Positions 34,380 through 43,712 of a stretch of 64,000 nucleotides of DNA are shown here, piece by piece (within the stretch, counting starts at the first letter, position 1; every line of letters begins with the position of its first letter). The notes under the pieces were generated by a model. It was not told the DNA's origin. It saw only the letters and a list, made by a program, of their open reading frames with translations, and searched no databases. Position numbers and translations under genes: made by a program. The stretch covers positions 558,001 to 622,000 of the forward strand of contig NC_026738.1 of assembly GCF_000210295.1 (NCBI RefSeq), in the 5' to 3' direction. This DNA comes from Trypanosoma brucei gambiense DAL972 (Eukaryota; Euglenozoa; Kinetoplastea; Trypanosomatida; Trypanosomatidae).

Positions 34380-36989
34380 TTAACCTTCGCGGCGCCGGAC
34401 TACGGCAAAAGACGGCCTTCCATGAGAACAGACGCTGTACTGGCCCACGGCCCTCAATGAATCAACTAACAGTTTTGCGTGCTCATCCTTGATGCGGTCC
34501 CCAAACATTATGGCACCGCGGCAAGAGCGAGTGACGAAGAACTGCAATACAGCCGATGGTATTACTCTGAATTCGTGGTGGCGCCGGTGTCGTTCACAAT
34601 TATCGCCCTCCGGGGTGTTCGTGGCGCGGAGGGCGGAAACATGTGATGCAGGGAAAACTGCTGCAATCTCTTCCAGCGTTTGGCGAAGAGCACAAACGGT
34701 GTCTAGCACAAGCCGGTGCCCCTCCAAAGTGAGACAGGGCCATTGTGTAATGGTATCAAAGAGTTTCCTCGGACATGGGGTGTCCGGAAAATCGATGGTA
34801 GCTTCTGGAAAGCAAGCCAAATTTGGTTGCGGTGTGTTGTGTGAGAAGCGCCAGCCCCAACGCTTGAGAGCACCCTCATAAGCAGCAACGCAATGCCGCA
34901 TGTCATGAGGTATTTTTACGGGGAAGGTTGTTAAAGACGGTTGCGGCTCCACATACGACTCTGCGTGGGCCAGGAAGTATTCGAGGCGCAAGCGCTCATG
35001 AATAGCGTGCTGATCTGTGATGAACAACTTGGGGGGGATAGGCGAATGTCGACTTTCGGTTGCTGTTGCTCGTGCGGATGGGAGCCGCTGTTCATTGCAC
35101 TCTGTCGACGCAGTGTCGTTCAATCCCGCTGCATCGCCCGTGTCAAGCAAGAGAAACTTACGATCCCACTGCGCCAAAAAATGATTACCACGAAACGGAC
35201 AAATAATCGGCTCGTTCTCGTCCGGAGCTTCCCCTCCCCTCCAAACAACGGGGCAACGGAATATCCGGGGCACAATGCACGACGGTTTCGGTGCAACTGG
35301 CATGGCGGTACGGGCCCGCGGGAGGGTATCAGCCGAGGGCACTGGCTTCATCAACGCATATGGACAGAAGGGCGTCCGGCGGGGGACCGAGGCAGCGGCG
35401 GCATTGATTCCCCCGATTGCGCGACTTGTTGCCGGGACGGAAACTGTGGACGCGAGCTGTCTGGCCAAAAATGACACTCGCACCCCAGTGGCCACTGCAT
35501 TGTGAGACTCTTTACCTTCGGTTTTTGTGAGAACTTTTCTGACGGTGGGGAGGTCATCTTCATCCGAGCCGCGTTTGGGGTTATTCCCGTTTGCTCTATG
35601 GGGAATCCGACCGACACCTGGAACGTGCTGCTGCACGACCGCCTGAAACATCCGTTTGAGCTGGGCATCCCTTCCCTCCAACAGCTTCCCGTCCACGAAG
35701 ACAAATAGGGGATGCAGTGATTTAGGGAGCGTTGCCAAATGACGGTACACGCGGTGCCGTTCATCAACAACGTAACATTCACCGGAGACCGGGTCCGCGG
35801 ACAAAATAAGTACGGAACCAAGGCAATTGTAAGCGTGTCTGCAGAGACCGGTACCGACGTGCGTTTCACAATGCGGCGCATGATACACCATAGCAAACTT
35901 GGCACGTGCTACAACAACTTCTCGAAGGCACAAAGTTTCCGCGTTGTTTCCAAGTCCTAACGCCACGGCCAACTGGCTGAGGTGCGGCAGGAAAGCTTGC
36001 AACAAACGGTAAACGGTGGAAAGGGTTTCCGATTCCCCACCTGCGTGAGCGTACTCGCGCTTCCGTTTGACCAACGAATCTACCCCCGCCCCATCGCCCG
36101 ATCTTGAAGCCCCTATGAATACTACACTGGCTGTATCGTATGCTGCTCTTCCCCCCTCGGCGATGACATCGCTTAGGCGAAGGTACACTGAGGTGGCCCG
36201 ACGCCCCCCTCCCTGTGGTAAGAGATAAAAAGGTGCCAAGATCCGCTCCGCGGCCACGCGATACGCAACCATAACCACTGCCTGCCGTTCGCTTCGCATC
36301 CGATTGTTGAAACCCCCGCGTGATTGGAGTGCAATGCGGCGTCGCACAGGCATGTTGCAGAAGAGGCCGATAACCTCACACTGTAACTTGATCAGTGAGG
36401 AACATTTGGCGATGCGGTCGGCACACGAACATCGACACCACTGTTCAGCTCGTTCTCCAATGGGGATAAGAACTTCCGACAAAACGTCTTTCCCTTTCAG
36501 TGGTGAACAAGAGGTCCAGCGACCTTCGTAGAGCACGCATGCGTGATGCGGGGGCGAGGGGACTCCAGCACACGAGCGCTCTGCTAGAACTTCGACATTA
36601 ACTCGCAACTTAACCTCTTGACTTACCACTGTCAAATGCGCGAGGGAAGCGGCATCGATTGCGTCGTCGCCCTCGAGCGATATTTGTTTAACATCTTCGA
36701 CTCTACTACAGCATGGGGGGAGCTCAAACAGCAGATCCAGCAGAAAGTTTAGGTCGCGCGGGTCCGCCACAACCCGAATGTGACGCGCCACACTCCCTAC
36801 ACCGAGCAAGCGAAGGAATTGATACGCAGCTTCCACAGCAACAGCGAACGTCGGCAAATAGTGCGCAGCGCGTACTCTCGCTGCGTCAAATGCACCCAAT
36901 GGCCCAATGGTGGTACATATACCGCGTTCCGGTGTGCATGCAGACGGAGGAGATGGGGATCCTCCGCGAAATTTCGTTTCCATCAGCAT
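34380..36989 (-). CDS. MutL-family mismatch-repair protein, MLH3-like, with degenerate ATPase domain
   Basis: The 869-residue protein belongs to the MutL family. The C-terminal half carries all visible endonuclease motifs: DQHAIHERLRLE at 659-670, matching DQHA-x2-E-x4-E; SCR at 822-824; and CSHGRP at 854-859. The His-Glu-Arg wording after DQHA is typical of MLH3 rather than PMS2. The N-terminal half is recognisable as MutL around EVIGLFCNMPVRRR (205-218) and DAASLAHLTVVSQ (112-124). However, the ATP-binding signatures are not there: no E-x-x-x-N motif and no DNGxG. The start ATG at 36989 is preceded in frame by a stop about a dozen codons upstream, so the missing motifs are not simply upstream. 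It likely acts in the nucleus with MLH1 in mismatch repair or recombination; ATP independence is inference. Confidence 0.8.
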   Translation of the reverse strand: MLMETKFRGGSPSPPSACTPERGICTTIGPLGAFDAARVRAAHYLPTFAVAVEAAYQFLRLLGVGSVARHIRVVADPRDLNFLLDLLFELPPCCSRVEDVKQISLEGDDAIDAASLAHLTVVSQEVKLRVNVEVLAERSCAGVPSPPHHACVLYEGRWTSCSPLKGKDVLSEVLIPIGERAEQWCRCSCADRIAKCSSLIKLQCEVIGLFCNMPVRRRIALQSRGGFNNRMRSERQAVVMVAYRVAAERILAPFYLLPQGGGRRATSVYLRLSDVIAEGGRAAYDTASVVFIGASRSGDGAGVDSLVKRKREYAHAGGESETLSTVYRLLQAFLPHLSQLAVALGLGNNAETLCLREVVVARAKFAMVYHAPHCETHVGTGLCRHAYNCLGSVLILSADPVSGECYVVDERHRVYRHLATLPKSLHPLFVFVDGKLLEGRDAQLKRMFQAVVQQHVPGVGRIPHRANGNNPKRGSDEDDLPTVRKVLTKTEGKESHNAVATGVRVSFLARQLASTVSVPATSRAIGGINAAAASVPRRTPFCPYALMKPVPSADTLPRARTAMPVAPKPSCIVPRIFRCPVVWRGGEAPDENEPIICPFRGNHFLAQWDRKFLLLDTGDAAGLNDTASTECNEQRLPSARATATESRHSPIPPKLFITDQHAIHERLRLEYFLAHAESYVEPQPSLTTFPVKIPHDMRHCVAAYEGALKRWGWRFSHNTPQPNLACFPEATIDFPDTPCPRKLFDTITQWPCLTLEGHRLVLDTVCALRQTLEEIAAVFPASHVSALRATNTPEGDNCERHRRHHEFRVIPSAVLQFFVTRSCRGAIMFGDRIKDEHAKLLVDSLRAVGQYSVCSHGRPSFAVVRRREG

Positions 36990-38348
36990 GCTATCCTGTA
37001 ATAATGTGCCTGGGGATGGAATTTAACAGTGAAATTGGGGTGAGAATGCGAGTACAAACACCAAGGCGGAACGATTACTCATTTAGGAGGCAGAAGGAGC
37101 AAGTCATCCGGTGATGTGACCCTTCCCCCTATTAACCCTTCACCGCTTTCATTCCCAGTAGGGGAAGGATTGTGCCGGTAGCAGCTTCACGCCGACCACA
37201 CTTTCGCACTCACCCACTAAAAACTCCATATACTGAAGGGGTGCGGGGCTGATTGAAAAAAATCGCTATTGCCCCCATATCGCAGTAATGCGTTCCGGAA
37301 CAGTTTTAATAGAGAAAAATCTAATATCGATAATACCACGCCGAACTCTAGCGAAAACAATATTCATAAAACACGGCTCGACCACCGCAACGCGCGGCCC
37401 GACGCTCCGCCAAGAGGGGTGCAAGTTCCCAGGAGACGAACGGGGCCCAGGAACCACCGGAACAAATGGAAAGCCCACCCCCCAAATATCCAATGTAGCC
37501 CAAGCTCCCCCAAACTACATGGATACGCGTTTCCTCGGCGACCAATCATACGTCCACCCCGGCGTCCGCCTTGAGGCGTGGGTCTTGATCACGAGGCTCG
37601 CCTGGCAGTTTAGCCAGCGCTGCGGGATCCTTGTTCTCCCAGCTTCCGGGAAAGAAAAAACGGACACCGAAGATGGTGAGGAAACCCGTTCCCCTCAGTG
37701 TCAGAGAATGAAAACAACGCTTTGGTACGTGTGACAAGTGATCCTTTTGGTAAAACACGAAGGAGAGGGCGGTCGTGGCGTTTTGTCTGCTGCGACCCGG
37801 GCCCCCTCGCCTGTCTCGAACTGTGTCGGGCTTGGGAAGGAGGAAGGGCCAAATGAAGCGAGACGACCCAATTTGTTAGCGGGTTCTTCTGGGGTTGGCC
37901 AGATGATGTTTCTGGTCCAAGTCGCGCGACCACAGTGGCATCAATGCTGTCAGCCTTGCTTTAGACAGTTTGTCAACGATTGGCACGTGTTAGATCGGAT
38001 CAGGTACGGCAGATACAGCGTTTTTCCTAGGGGCTAGTATCTCATCTTCCTAGAATGCCCCAATTTGTTGCAGCCGTCTACAGAGGGTAGGCTCTCACCA
38101 AGGGTTTTAACGGGGTGGATTGAGGAAGGAGTTTGAGCCCAAATGCAAGAAAGCAGAGGATGTGAGGTAGGGATGGATTTCTACGGAGAGTAGGGAACCG
38201 AAGGAAGACGACCTGCAACGGTAAGCATTTGTTGCTTCGCTGAGTATAACAATCAAAGCGCCGAAAACGTTTGGAAAAGAGGTGAAGCGCAATGTTGCGC
38301 AGTTTGCCCGCGCTCCGTTCACTCGCGTCGGTCGGCTACCCATGCCCT
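36990..38348. other. Spacer between MutL-like and OXA1-like genes
   Basis: The 1.36 kb on the minus strand must include the 3' UTR of the OXA1-like gene and the leader of the MutL-like gene. Open frames at 37288-37734 plus and 37610-37933 minus overlap and resemble nothing I know. No snoRNA with good C and D boxes at a suitable distance was found. Confidence 0.55.
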
Positions 38349-39560
38349 TCAACCGCCGTCGTGGCCCCGTCTCTTGCGCCGCCGATCGTTTTCCCTTAGC
38401 TGCAATTCATCAAAGTGGCGCTCCGCCACCTCATCGGCCGAGGGCCCCCTCTCCTCTTTGAAAGCCAGAGTTGCTGGAGGAGCCACGCCATCACTCTCAC
38501 CGTCTCCCCGTTCCCTCAGCTCCCGCTCCTTCCGCCTCGTTCGCGCTATGTTCAACTTTTTCTTCAGTCTTTCTGCCTCATGCTCCGCTTCTTCTACGCT
38601 GTCAAAAAGCCCCGTACGGTTAAGCAAGCGGTGTAGACGGACGTTACATTCGTAATCGAGCGCCTTCTTTTGGGTCTGCCACATATGGCGCCGCTCTTCC
38701 ACATCAACGCCTGTAAAGGCGAGTCGATACTCATGAACTTCGGCAGTGCACGTCGCCCCATGTTTGCCGTGACTCGGCGGGTAGTCCTGAATGCGAAAGA
38801 GCGCGCGCATGGGCGCCGTGTGGTTCACCAGAATGCTTTTGCACAAGCTCGTTATGCTTATGCCCAACCAGGTGGGTGCTACATGTGGTGGGAGAAAGCC
38901 AGCAAAACTTGTGACAAACTGCCCGGAGAGGGTAATGACTGTAAAAACACCCCACGCTCCCGTCACATATCCCTTTCCTCGCCGAATCCAGGCGTCCAAT
39001 CCGTCACTGAAGCCCATGCGTCGCTGCAAGTGGTCCCGTATGCTGATGAGTGTGAGGGTGGCAGCGAAACAAAGAGTGGGGTCAACCACTGTGCCCATTA
39101 GTCGGAATGACAGAGGAGATGTAACGGAAACGACGGCGAGGTGGTCACTGAGTTGTTGCGCGGGAGAACAGAAACTGTACCACGTCATCAAAACTGCGAC
39201 AGCATGGGGAAGGACAAGGCGAACGTTATCAACATGATGGCTACGAAATATGCGATTACGATCACTTTTTAGTTTCTGCGCCGCAACCTTCTTCTCCCAA
39301 AAAATAGCACGCGGGTGATCAACGATGGTTTTGTACTGCTCGTGTGCCTCCTGCAACTCGGGAAGCGCACACGCCGCGCGGGCAACGCAGCGGTCACCGT
39401 ATATGCTGGCTGCGAGAGAAATGAATCGAAACACGACACCGCCAACCAATAGCACACCGAACACATCGTGTATACTCAAGGTGTTCGCCGCGAAGAGAGC
39501 TAAGTTAGCCAGAATAGTAGACGTTGTTCCTATGCGACGCCTCACAGTGCAGCGAAACAT
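38349..39560 (-). CDS. OXA1/COX18-like mitochondrial membrane insertase (divergent)
   Basis: The 403-residue protein starts at the ATG at 39560; a longer frame begins only at a GTG. The N-terminus MFRCTVRRRIG is basic, Ser/Thr-rich and lacks acids, as in mitochondrial presequences. About five hydrophobic segments are visible (roughly residues 32-54, 112-130, 158-175, 201-224, 226-246), the OXA1/YidC arrangement. After the first segment comes a Pro-Glu-Leu-containing hydrophilic loop (ALPELQEAHEQY). The last two segments are followed by a motif like the family's final transmembrane region (APTWLGISITSLCKS). The C-terminal 150 residues are highly charged and coiled-coil-like, as in OXA1 proteins that bind mitoribosomes. 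The family inserts mitochondrially encoded proteins into the inner membrane. Sequence divergence is strong, so OXA1 versus COX18 is unresolved. Confidence 0.65.
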   Translation of the reverse strand: MFRCTVRRRIGTTSTILANLALFAANTLSIHDVFGVLLVGGVVFRFISLAASIYGDRCVARAACALPELQEAHEQYKTIVDHPRAIFWEKKVAAQKLKSDRNRIFRSHHVDNVRLVLPHAVAVLMTWYSFCSPAQQLSDHLAVVSVTSPLSFRLMGTVVDPTLCFAATLTLISIRDHLQRRMGFSDGLDAWIRRGKGYVTGAWGVFTVITLSGQFVTSFAGFLPPHVAPTWLGISITSLCKSILVNHTAPMRALFRIQDYPPSHGKHGATCTAEVHEYRLAFTGVDVEERRHMWQTQKKALDYECNVRLHRLLNRTGLFDSVEEAEHEAERLKKKLNIARTRRKERELRERGDGESDGVAPPATLAFKEERGPSADEVAERHFDELQLRENDRRRKRRGHDGG

Positions 39561-40021
39561 TTGTAATCCACTATTCGACGCACCCCGTGAGTTGTCCACT
39601 TATGGCTGCAACGGAACGTTCTCCCCGTACCCGTTGCTTTCTCTCGACCGTGCCGAGAACACCCTACACCACCGAGAATTGTTTTGATTGACGGTAGAAA
39701 GCGAGTCAAAAGATAAGAGGACGGAGGTTTATAATGACATACGGGCGCGGCAAAACACACTACCGGTGCACAATTCCCCTTACCAACAATAGAGATGGGA
39801 GTTCATATAACGAACTGTACGCAGTGGCGAAGCAATACCTGGAATCTCGAGACCAATGAATGTGAGAACATTTGTCTATACACAAACCGACACATTAATG
39901 GGCGCGTGGAAAGGGAAAGTTGAACACAAAACAAATGGATATATGGGGGAGTAGGTGATTTGACACATTTTCGTGGGAGGAGAAAGAACTTGGGTAGAAT
40001 GGGAAAAAATACAAATGGAAA

Positions 40022-40105
40022 TCAGTGTACGAATCGATCAAGTTTCACTGTTTTCAATCGCAGGGTCCCTGCGTCCAAAGGTGTCCTAAGCTTAAAATTC
40101 ATCAC
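40022..40105 (-). ncRNA. C/D-box snoRNA, copy A
   Basis: On the minus strand the 84-nt unit begins with a perfect C box, GTGATGA, and ends with a D box, CTGA. Inside it, CTTAGGACACCT is exactly complementary to AGGTGTCCTAAG, a highly conserved segment of large-subunit rRNA domain V, so this is a plausible 2'-O-methylation guide for LSU rRNA. A short inverted repeat (CGCAGGG / CCCTGCG) lies in the middle, between the presumed D' and C' boxes, which are degenerate. A second guide would lie just upstream of the D box; its target was not established. The identical copy B lies 193 bases upstream in transcription. Trypanosomatid snoRNAs are commonly repeated within Pol II units, as here. Confidence 0.85.
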
Positions 40106-40167
40106 GGGGTGTCGACAACATGTTGTGCCACGCGGCACTTGAGGCAAGAACCGGTGCCACCGCAACG

Positions 40168-40212
40168 CTTCAGGTACAGAAGGGACAAAAAAAATAAGAG
40201 AAAGGAAAGGTT
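40168..40212 (-). promoter_or_regulatory. Possible splice/processing signal between snoRNA copies
   Basis: On the minus strand the spacer between copy B and copy A holds a T/C-rich tract with a run of eight T, followed by the first AG at 40169-40168. It has the form of a trans-splice acceptor. Such signals are known within trypanosome snoRNA precursors; use here is inferred. Confidence 0.4.
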
Positions 40213-40214
40213 AG

Positions 40215-40298
40215 TCAGTGTACGAATCGATCAAGTTTCACTGTTTTCAATCGCAGGGTCCCTGCGTCCAAAGGTGTCCTAAGCTTAAAATTCATCAC
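40215..40298 (-). ncRNA. C/D-box snoRNA, copy B
   Basis: Identical over all 84 bases to copy A, from D box (complement at 40215-40218) to C box (complement at 40292-40298). The flanking bases differ immediately outside both boxes. The same LSU rRNA antisense element is therefore present twice in the cluster. Confidence 0.85.
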
Positions 40299-40885
40299 AT
40301 CAAACTGTTAGCTGCAGCAAAAAGCATCGTATGTGCTGAGGTAGGCAGCCGTTCAAAGGGGGGAAAAAGGAGCGAAGGTCATTCTGGAGCAACGTCGCCG
40401 ACATTAGGACCATGCATCAGATCCCATAATTTCTCACACACTGTTGTGAGGTGTCGGAAATGGAGGTTCAAGAAAGTTTCAAATGTAAAATAACTAGGGG
40501 AACTGCCGTAAAGACACTAGATAGGATTGAAAAAGAGCACCATTGTTGTTGCATATTGCAAAGCGCTGCAAAGCGGAGAGGGCGCCAGTTCAATAAATCA
40601 TTTGGCGGTGAACACAAGTAGGCGGAAGTATAGAGGGCCTTACGGTAAAGGGGGGGGGGTGAAACTTCACAAGCCCGCGGTAAGAGTGGGCAAAAAGCCA
40701 TACCGCCGTGCCCCATGATAGTGTATTTGTACCGTCTCCGAAGAAAAAAGAGAAAAAAAAACGTATTTTCCTGTTGGAAACAGAACCGACAAGATTCGTG
40801 CTGGTGTGAGCTCCTCCCTACCGTACAACCCACCGTGTCCTTTTCCATCAGGGAAGAAATGAGAGAACCCGATGTTTTGTTTCCG

Positions 40886-41866
40886 TTAAATGCGGTTAAG
40901 TAAACAACGGTTGAGACCCTCGTGTAGAAGCCGCTCCCTCTGCTTCATATTGTCCCGCCATCGACAGCGCTCGTTAGCCGATACACTACTGCCAACACTA
41001 CCGCACTCGCTCGCCGCCTCAACGAGCTCTTTTCCAAAAGGGTCGCTCAAACCGCTTGACGTCGCGTTTCCCGGTCCAGAAGTAAGCAGCTCATCCAGCA
41101 CAACTCGAGTGTCGGACGTCGGCAACGTGTCTATGCCACACGTGCCCATGCTGCGCCTCGTCATGTCTTTCGCGTAAAAGAATCGCATGGCTTCATCATC
41201 GCTTTCACTACCCTCCAGTGAGCAACAATTCCTCTCAACGCTCAGCTCCTGCGACAGGTTTTTCATCTCGTTGCTTAGCAACTCCAATGGTTCTGACAAC
41301 AGCTTCCGCACATCCTCCAACTCCTTTGCGATCATTTGCCGAGCTTCAGCATTAATCGTTCTTTTCTCCTCCGCTACCTCATCACTGGTTGGATCCCTCA
41401 GCCCCGCCGCCTTCGCTAGGGTGTCTGCACCGTGCAATATTTTTCGCGCCTCATCAGCAAAACTCTGGCGCTTGCGTGACCAATGGCAAATCGCTGCAAC
41501 ACGCCTCTGCTCAACAGCGTTCAGTTCCTTGTCTATGAGCAACACGTCGCGCCTGAGTTCCTGCAGCCCCTTCAACTTCTGTTCTCGCTGCTGCTTCAGG
41601 TGCTCCAGCGCCCTGCCAAGGGCCAGCATGTGCTCTGCCCTTGGTTGCTCATATTCATCCCGTAAACGTTGAAGGAGGGTGTTTGCATTACGAAGAAGCG
41701 CGGAGGGAAAGTATTGCGTTGCCAGAGAAAGCGGAATGCGACTGTGCCCGGTGTGTGGTCCAACCAAGAGGGACAAGGCACTACAAGAGGTGTGGCAGTT
41801 TGTGCAATAAAAATCCTCAACTTCACCGGGGAATAACGGGCACGGGAAATAGCGTAGTGCCGCCAT
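40886..41866 (-). CDS. B-box-like zinc finger and coiled-coil protein
   Basis: The 326-residue protein starts at the ATG at 41866; one codon further upstream is only a TTG. The N-terminus resembles a B-box zinc finger: Cys9, then Cys21-x2-Cys24-x3-Cys28, then His38-x2-His41, in a TRIM-like spacing, although one of the first ligands appears to be Phe instead of His. Residues about 60-215 are rich in Leu, Glu, Lys and Arg and should form a coiled coil, the usual partner of a B-box. The C-terminal 100 residues are Ser-rich and probably disordered. No RING domain is present, so E3 ligase activity is not supported. The role is unknown; oligomerisation or scaffolding is an inference. Confidence 0.72.
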   Translation of the reverse strand: MAALRYFPCPLFPGEVEDFYCTNCHTSCSALSLLVGPHTGHSRIPLSLATQYFPSALLRNANTLLQRLRDEYEQPRAEHMLALGRALEHLKQQREQKLKGLQELRRDVLLIDKELNAVEQRRVAAICHWSRKRQSFADEARKILHGADTLAKAAGLRDPTSDEVAEEKRTINAEARQMIAKELEDVRKLLSEPLELLSNEMKNLSQELSVERNCCSLEGSESDDEAMRFFYAKDMTRRSMGTCGIDTLPTSDTRVVLDELLTSGPGNATSSGLSDPFGKELVEAASECGSVGSSVSANERCRWRDNMKQRERLLHEGLNRCLLNRI

Positions 41867-42242
41867 CAACGCCGCCTTTAAAGAGAGTATCTGGGTGCGC
41901 GTGGGTTTATAGGCTTAAATCTATCTTTTTTCTATGATTCCAACAGCCAGCGCCGTTGTTCCTCTCGAATCTAACGAATGTAAGGCCTCGAAAGTTAAGT
42001 AGGAGAGAAAAATTAAACAACAGCTATAATAAGGGCAGTGAAGTAAATTAAAGTGAGGTGTCAACCTAAGTGGACGTTGCGTTGGCACGTGGGTAACGGA
42101 TACAAAGGGTTGCATGCACGCTCAGCTACAGCGCAAACGCTATAAGCGCCAGGTTACTGCGGTCAGTTGTTAACACCTCTCTCTCTCTTGCACTCTTTCA
42201 GGTTTTAGACGACAGTCTTCACCGAAGCAGCTAAGTAAAAAA
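41867..42242. other. Short intergenic spacer
   Basis: About 375 bases between two minus-strand genes. On the minus strand it contains modest T/C-rich stretches that could hold the splice and polyadenylation signals. No gene is seen. Confidence 0.6.
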
Positions 42243-43349
42243 CTATCGAGTCCGCTCTCGCTTACGCCCCCCACTTTTCCTCCCTAAATCGGCACCATCA
42301 ACAACCACATCACGCGAGGCGGTGGAAGCACCTGTCCCCCATTTTCCACTACGATGCACCCAACTAATGCGTGTTACTCGGACGGGCATACCCAAATCGC
42401 TCGGTCCCTCCCCAACGACTTCTGTTGACGTCGACCATTTGTATGACCCCCGCATCCGCAATAGCGCTTCCTCCATTGTTTCGTTTCCCTCTGGTCCCAC
42501 CGCACTGTTGGCAGGTGGTGGCAACTTCGCATTCTCCTGCTGGAGGAGATTCAAGAAATCCCCTTCCACATCATCCACTCGTTGCTCACAAAAGTTTATC
42601 ACTTCACAACGAGGGTTCGCTGCTAGTATTTCCGACAACGTATATAACAACTGTGGCCAACTTTTCGGGTTTCCGTAGAGGGCGTCACAGAGTACAACAA
42701 GGTCTACATGATCGAGCAACCGCTGCATTTCGACGAATGCGGGAGAGGGTAAGAGGTACGGTGAGCGCCCTCTCTCGTTTTGTGCGCTCGGCACGTCTGC
42801 ATTTGAAGAATGTTGCCGCGCATTATTAATTTTGACCCGCTTAGCATTATGCTTTTGCTTCACCAGAGGCGGCGGACCCCACCTCCAGGTCATTGCAACA
42901 CAACTTCCCTTTCCATTGCTTCGTGAGAGAATTCTCTCCTTATTTAACTCAATATTCTTTTCCATGAGTGGCACAAGTTCCTTCATGTCAGTGATTACCA
43001 CGCGCGCACCCGCCATCGCGAGCCCAATACCCAAACAGCCGACCCCCGCCCCGAGCTCCACCACATGACACGCCTTGTCGTGGTTCTGGAGGACGTGTTT
43101 CTGCAGGTGGCCCATCGCAACTGAGTTGCTGTTCCACAACACGGCACCGAGTTGGTCTTCTGCATCTTCCAGGAGGTGCTGCAATTCGGGTTGGACTTTC
43201 CCGCCTTGTCCCACCTTGTGGTGCAGTTTCTGAGACTCCGCGGTGTTGTCGCTGCTCTCACCGTCGTCCTGCCCTTCTGGCACGGCCCAATGTATAGTGG
43301 CTATATTGCCAAACGGCCCTTCCACCTCTTTCACGACCCATTGGAGCAT
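42243..43349 (-). CDS. METTL21-like (family 16) lysine methyltransferase
   Basis: The 368-residue protein starts at the ATG at 43349; the codon before it is TTG. It has the signature of the METTL21/family-16 class-I methyltransferases: GAVLWNSNSVAMGHL at about 68-82 (the family's G-x-x-W-x-x motif), the SAM-binding motif I VVELGAGVGCLG at 96-107, the acidic residue of motif II at Asp121, and CDALYG at 221-226 at the post-II position where the family usually has D-x-x-Y. An insertion of about 50 polar residues (150-205) separates the two halves of the fold. The basic C-terminus (KSGGRKRERTR) may be a nuclear signal. Related enzymes methylate lysines on chaperones, elongation factors or histones; the substrate here cannot be read from the sequence. 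Confidence 0.82.
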   Translation of the reverse strand: MLQWVVKEVEGPFGNIATIHWAVPEGQDDGESSDNTAESQKLHHKVGQGGKVQPELQHLLEDAEDQLGAVLWNSNSVAMGHLQKHVLQNHDKACHVVELGAGVGCLGIGLAMAGARVVITDMKELVPLMEKNIELNKERILSRSNGKGSCVAMTWRWGPPPLVKQKHNAKRVKINNARQHSSNADVPSAQNERGRSPYLLPSPAFVEMQRLLDHVDLVVLCDALYGNPKSWPQLLYTLSEILAANPRCEVINFCEQRVDDVEGDFLNLLQQENAKLPPPANSAVGPEGNETMEEALLRMRGSYKWSTSTEVVGEGPSDLGMPVRVTRISWVHRSGKWGTGASTASRDVVVDGADLGRKSGGRKRERTR

Positions 43350-43712
43350 CAACTGTGAGAAGCCTTAACGGCCTACGTAGGATAAGTACAGAGAGAGATG
43401 AGGCCAAAGGAAATACCCTTCGAACAAACTATACCCGAACATGAAGCAGCCTTTCTTCACACGAGGAGTGTTTAGTGGTGCCGGCTGCGGGACTCGCTGA
43501 CGGACTGAGGGCCTCAAAAGAAAGGACCAGTGAGTCTCTCTCAACATGCTGTTAGCAATTAAACAACTCTTCTTTAGGCAAACCTAACTAACGAGACGGC
43601 GGATGGGTCTTAATCTACTCAGTCCACCGAACGCAACAACCAAAGGCAATGCAGCCCATTTACACTTACATGTACCACTTCCCGCACACGAGCTTACTGC
43701 ACCTGCCTTACA
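43350..43712. other. Short intergenic spacer
   Basis: About 360 bases without a gene, between the CDC5-like gene and the methyltransferase on the minus strand. Nothing else is recognised. Confidence 0.6.

Larger units (their letters stand above)
39561..40885. other. Spacer containing the snoRNA pair
   Basis: This 1.3-kb interval between two minus-strand genes contains the duplicated C/D snoRNA (40022-40105 and 40215-40298) and no supported protein gene. Short open frames overlapping the snoRNAs merely repeat because the RNA is duplicated. Confidence 0.75.

Noticed and set aside
37288..37734. 148-codon plus-strand frame between two minus-strand genes
   Set aside because: It points against the transcription unit, competes with overlapping minus-strand frames and matches nothing I know.
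40106..40214. H/ACA-like snoRNA between the two C/D copies
   Set aside because: The spacer can form a short hairpin on the minus strand, but no AGA box at the right distance follows it.
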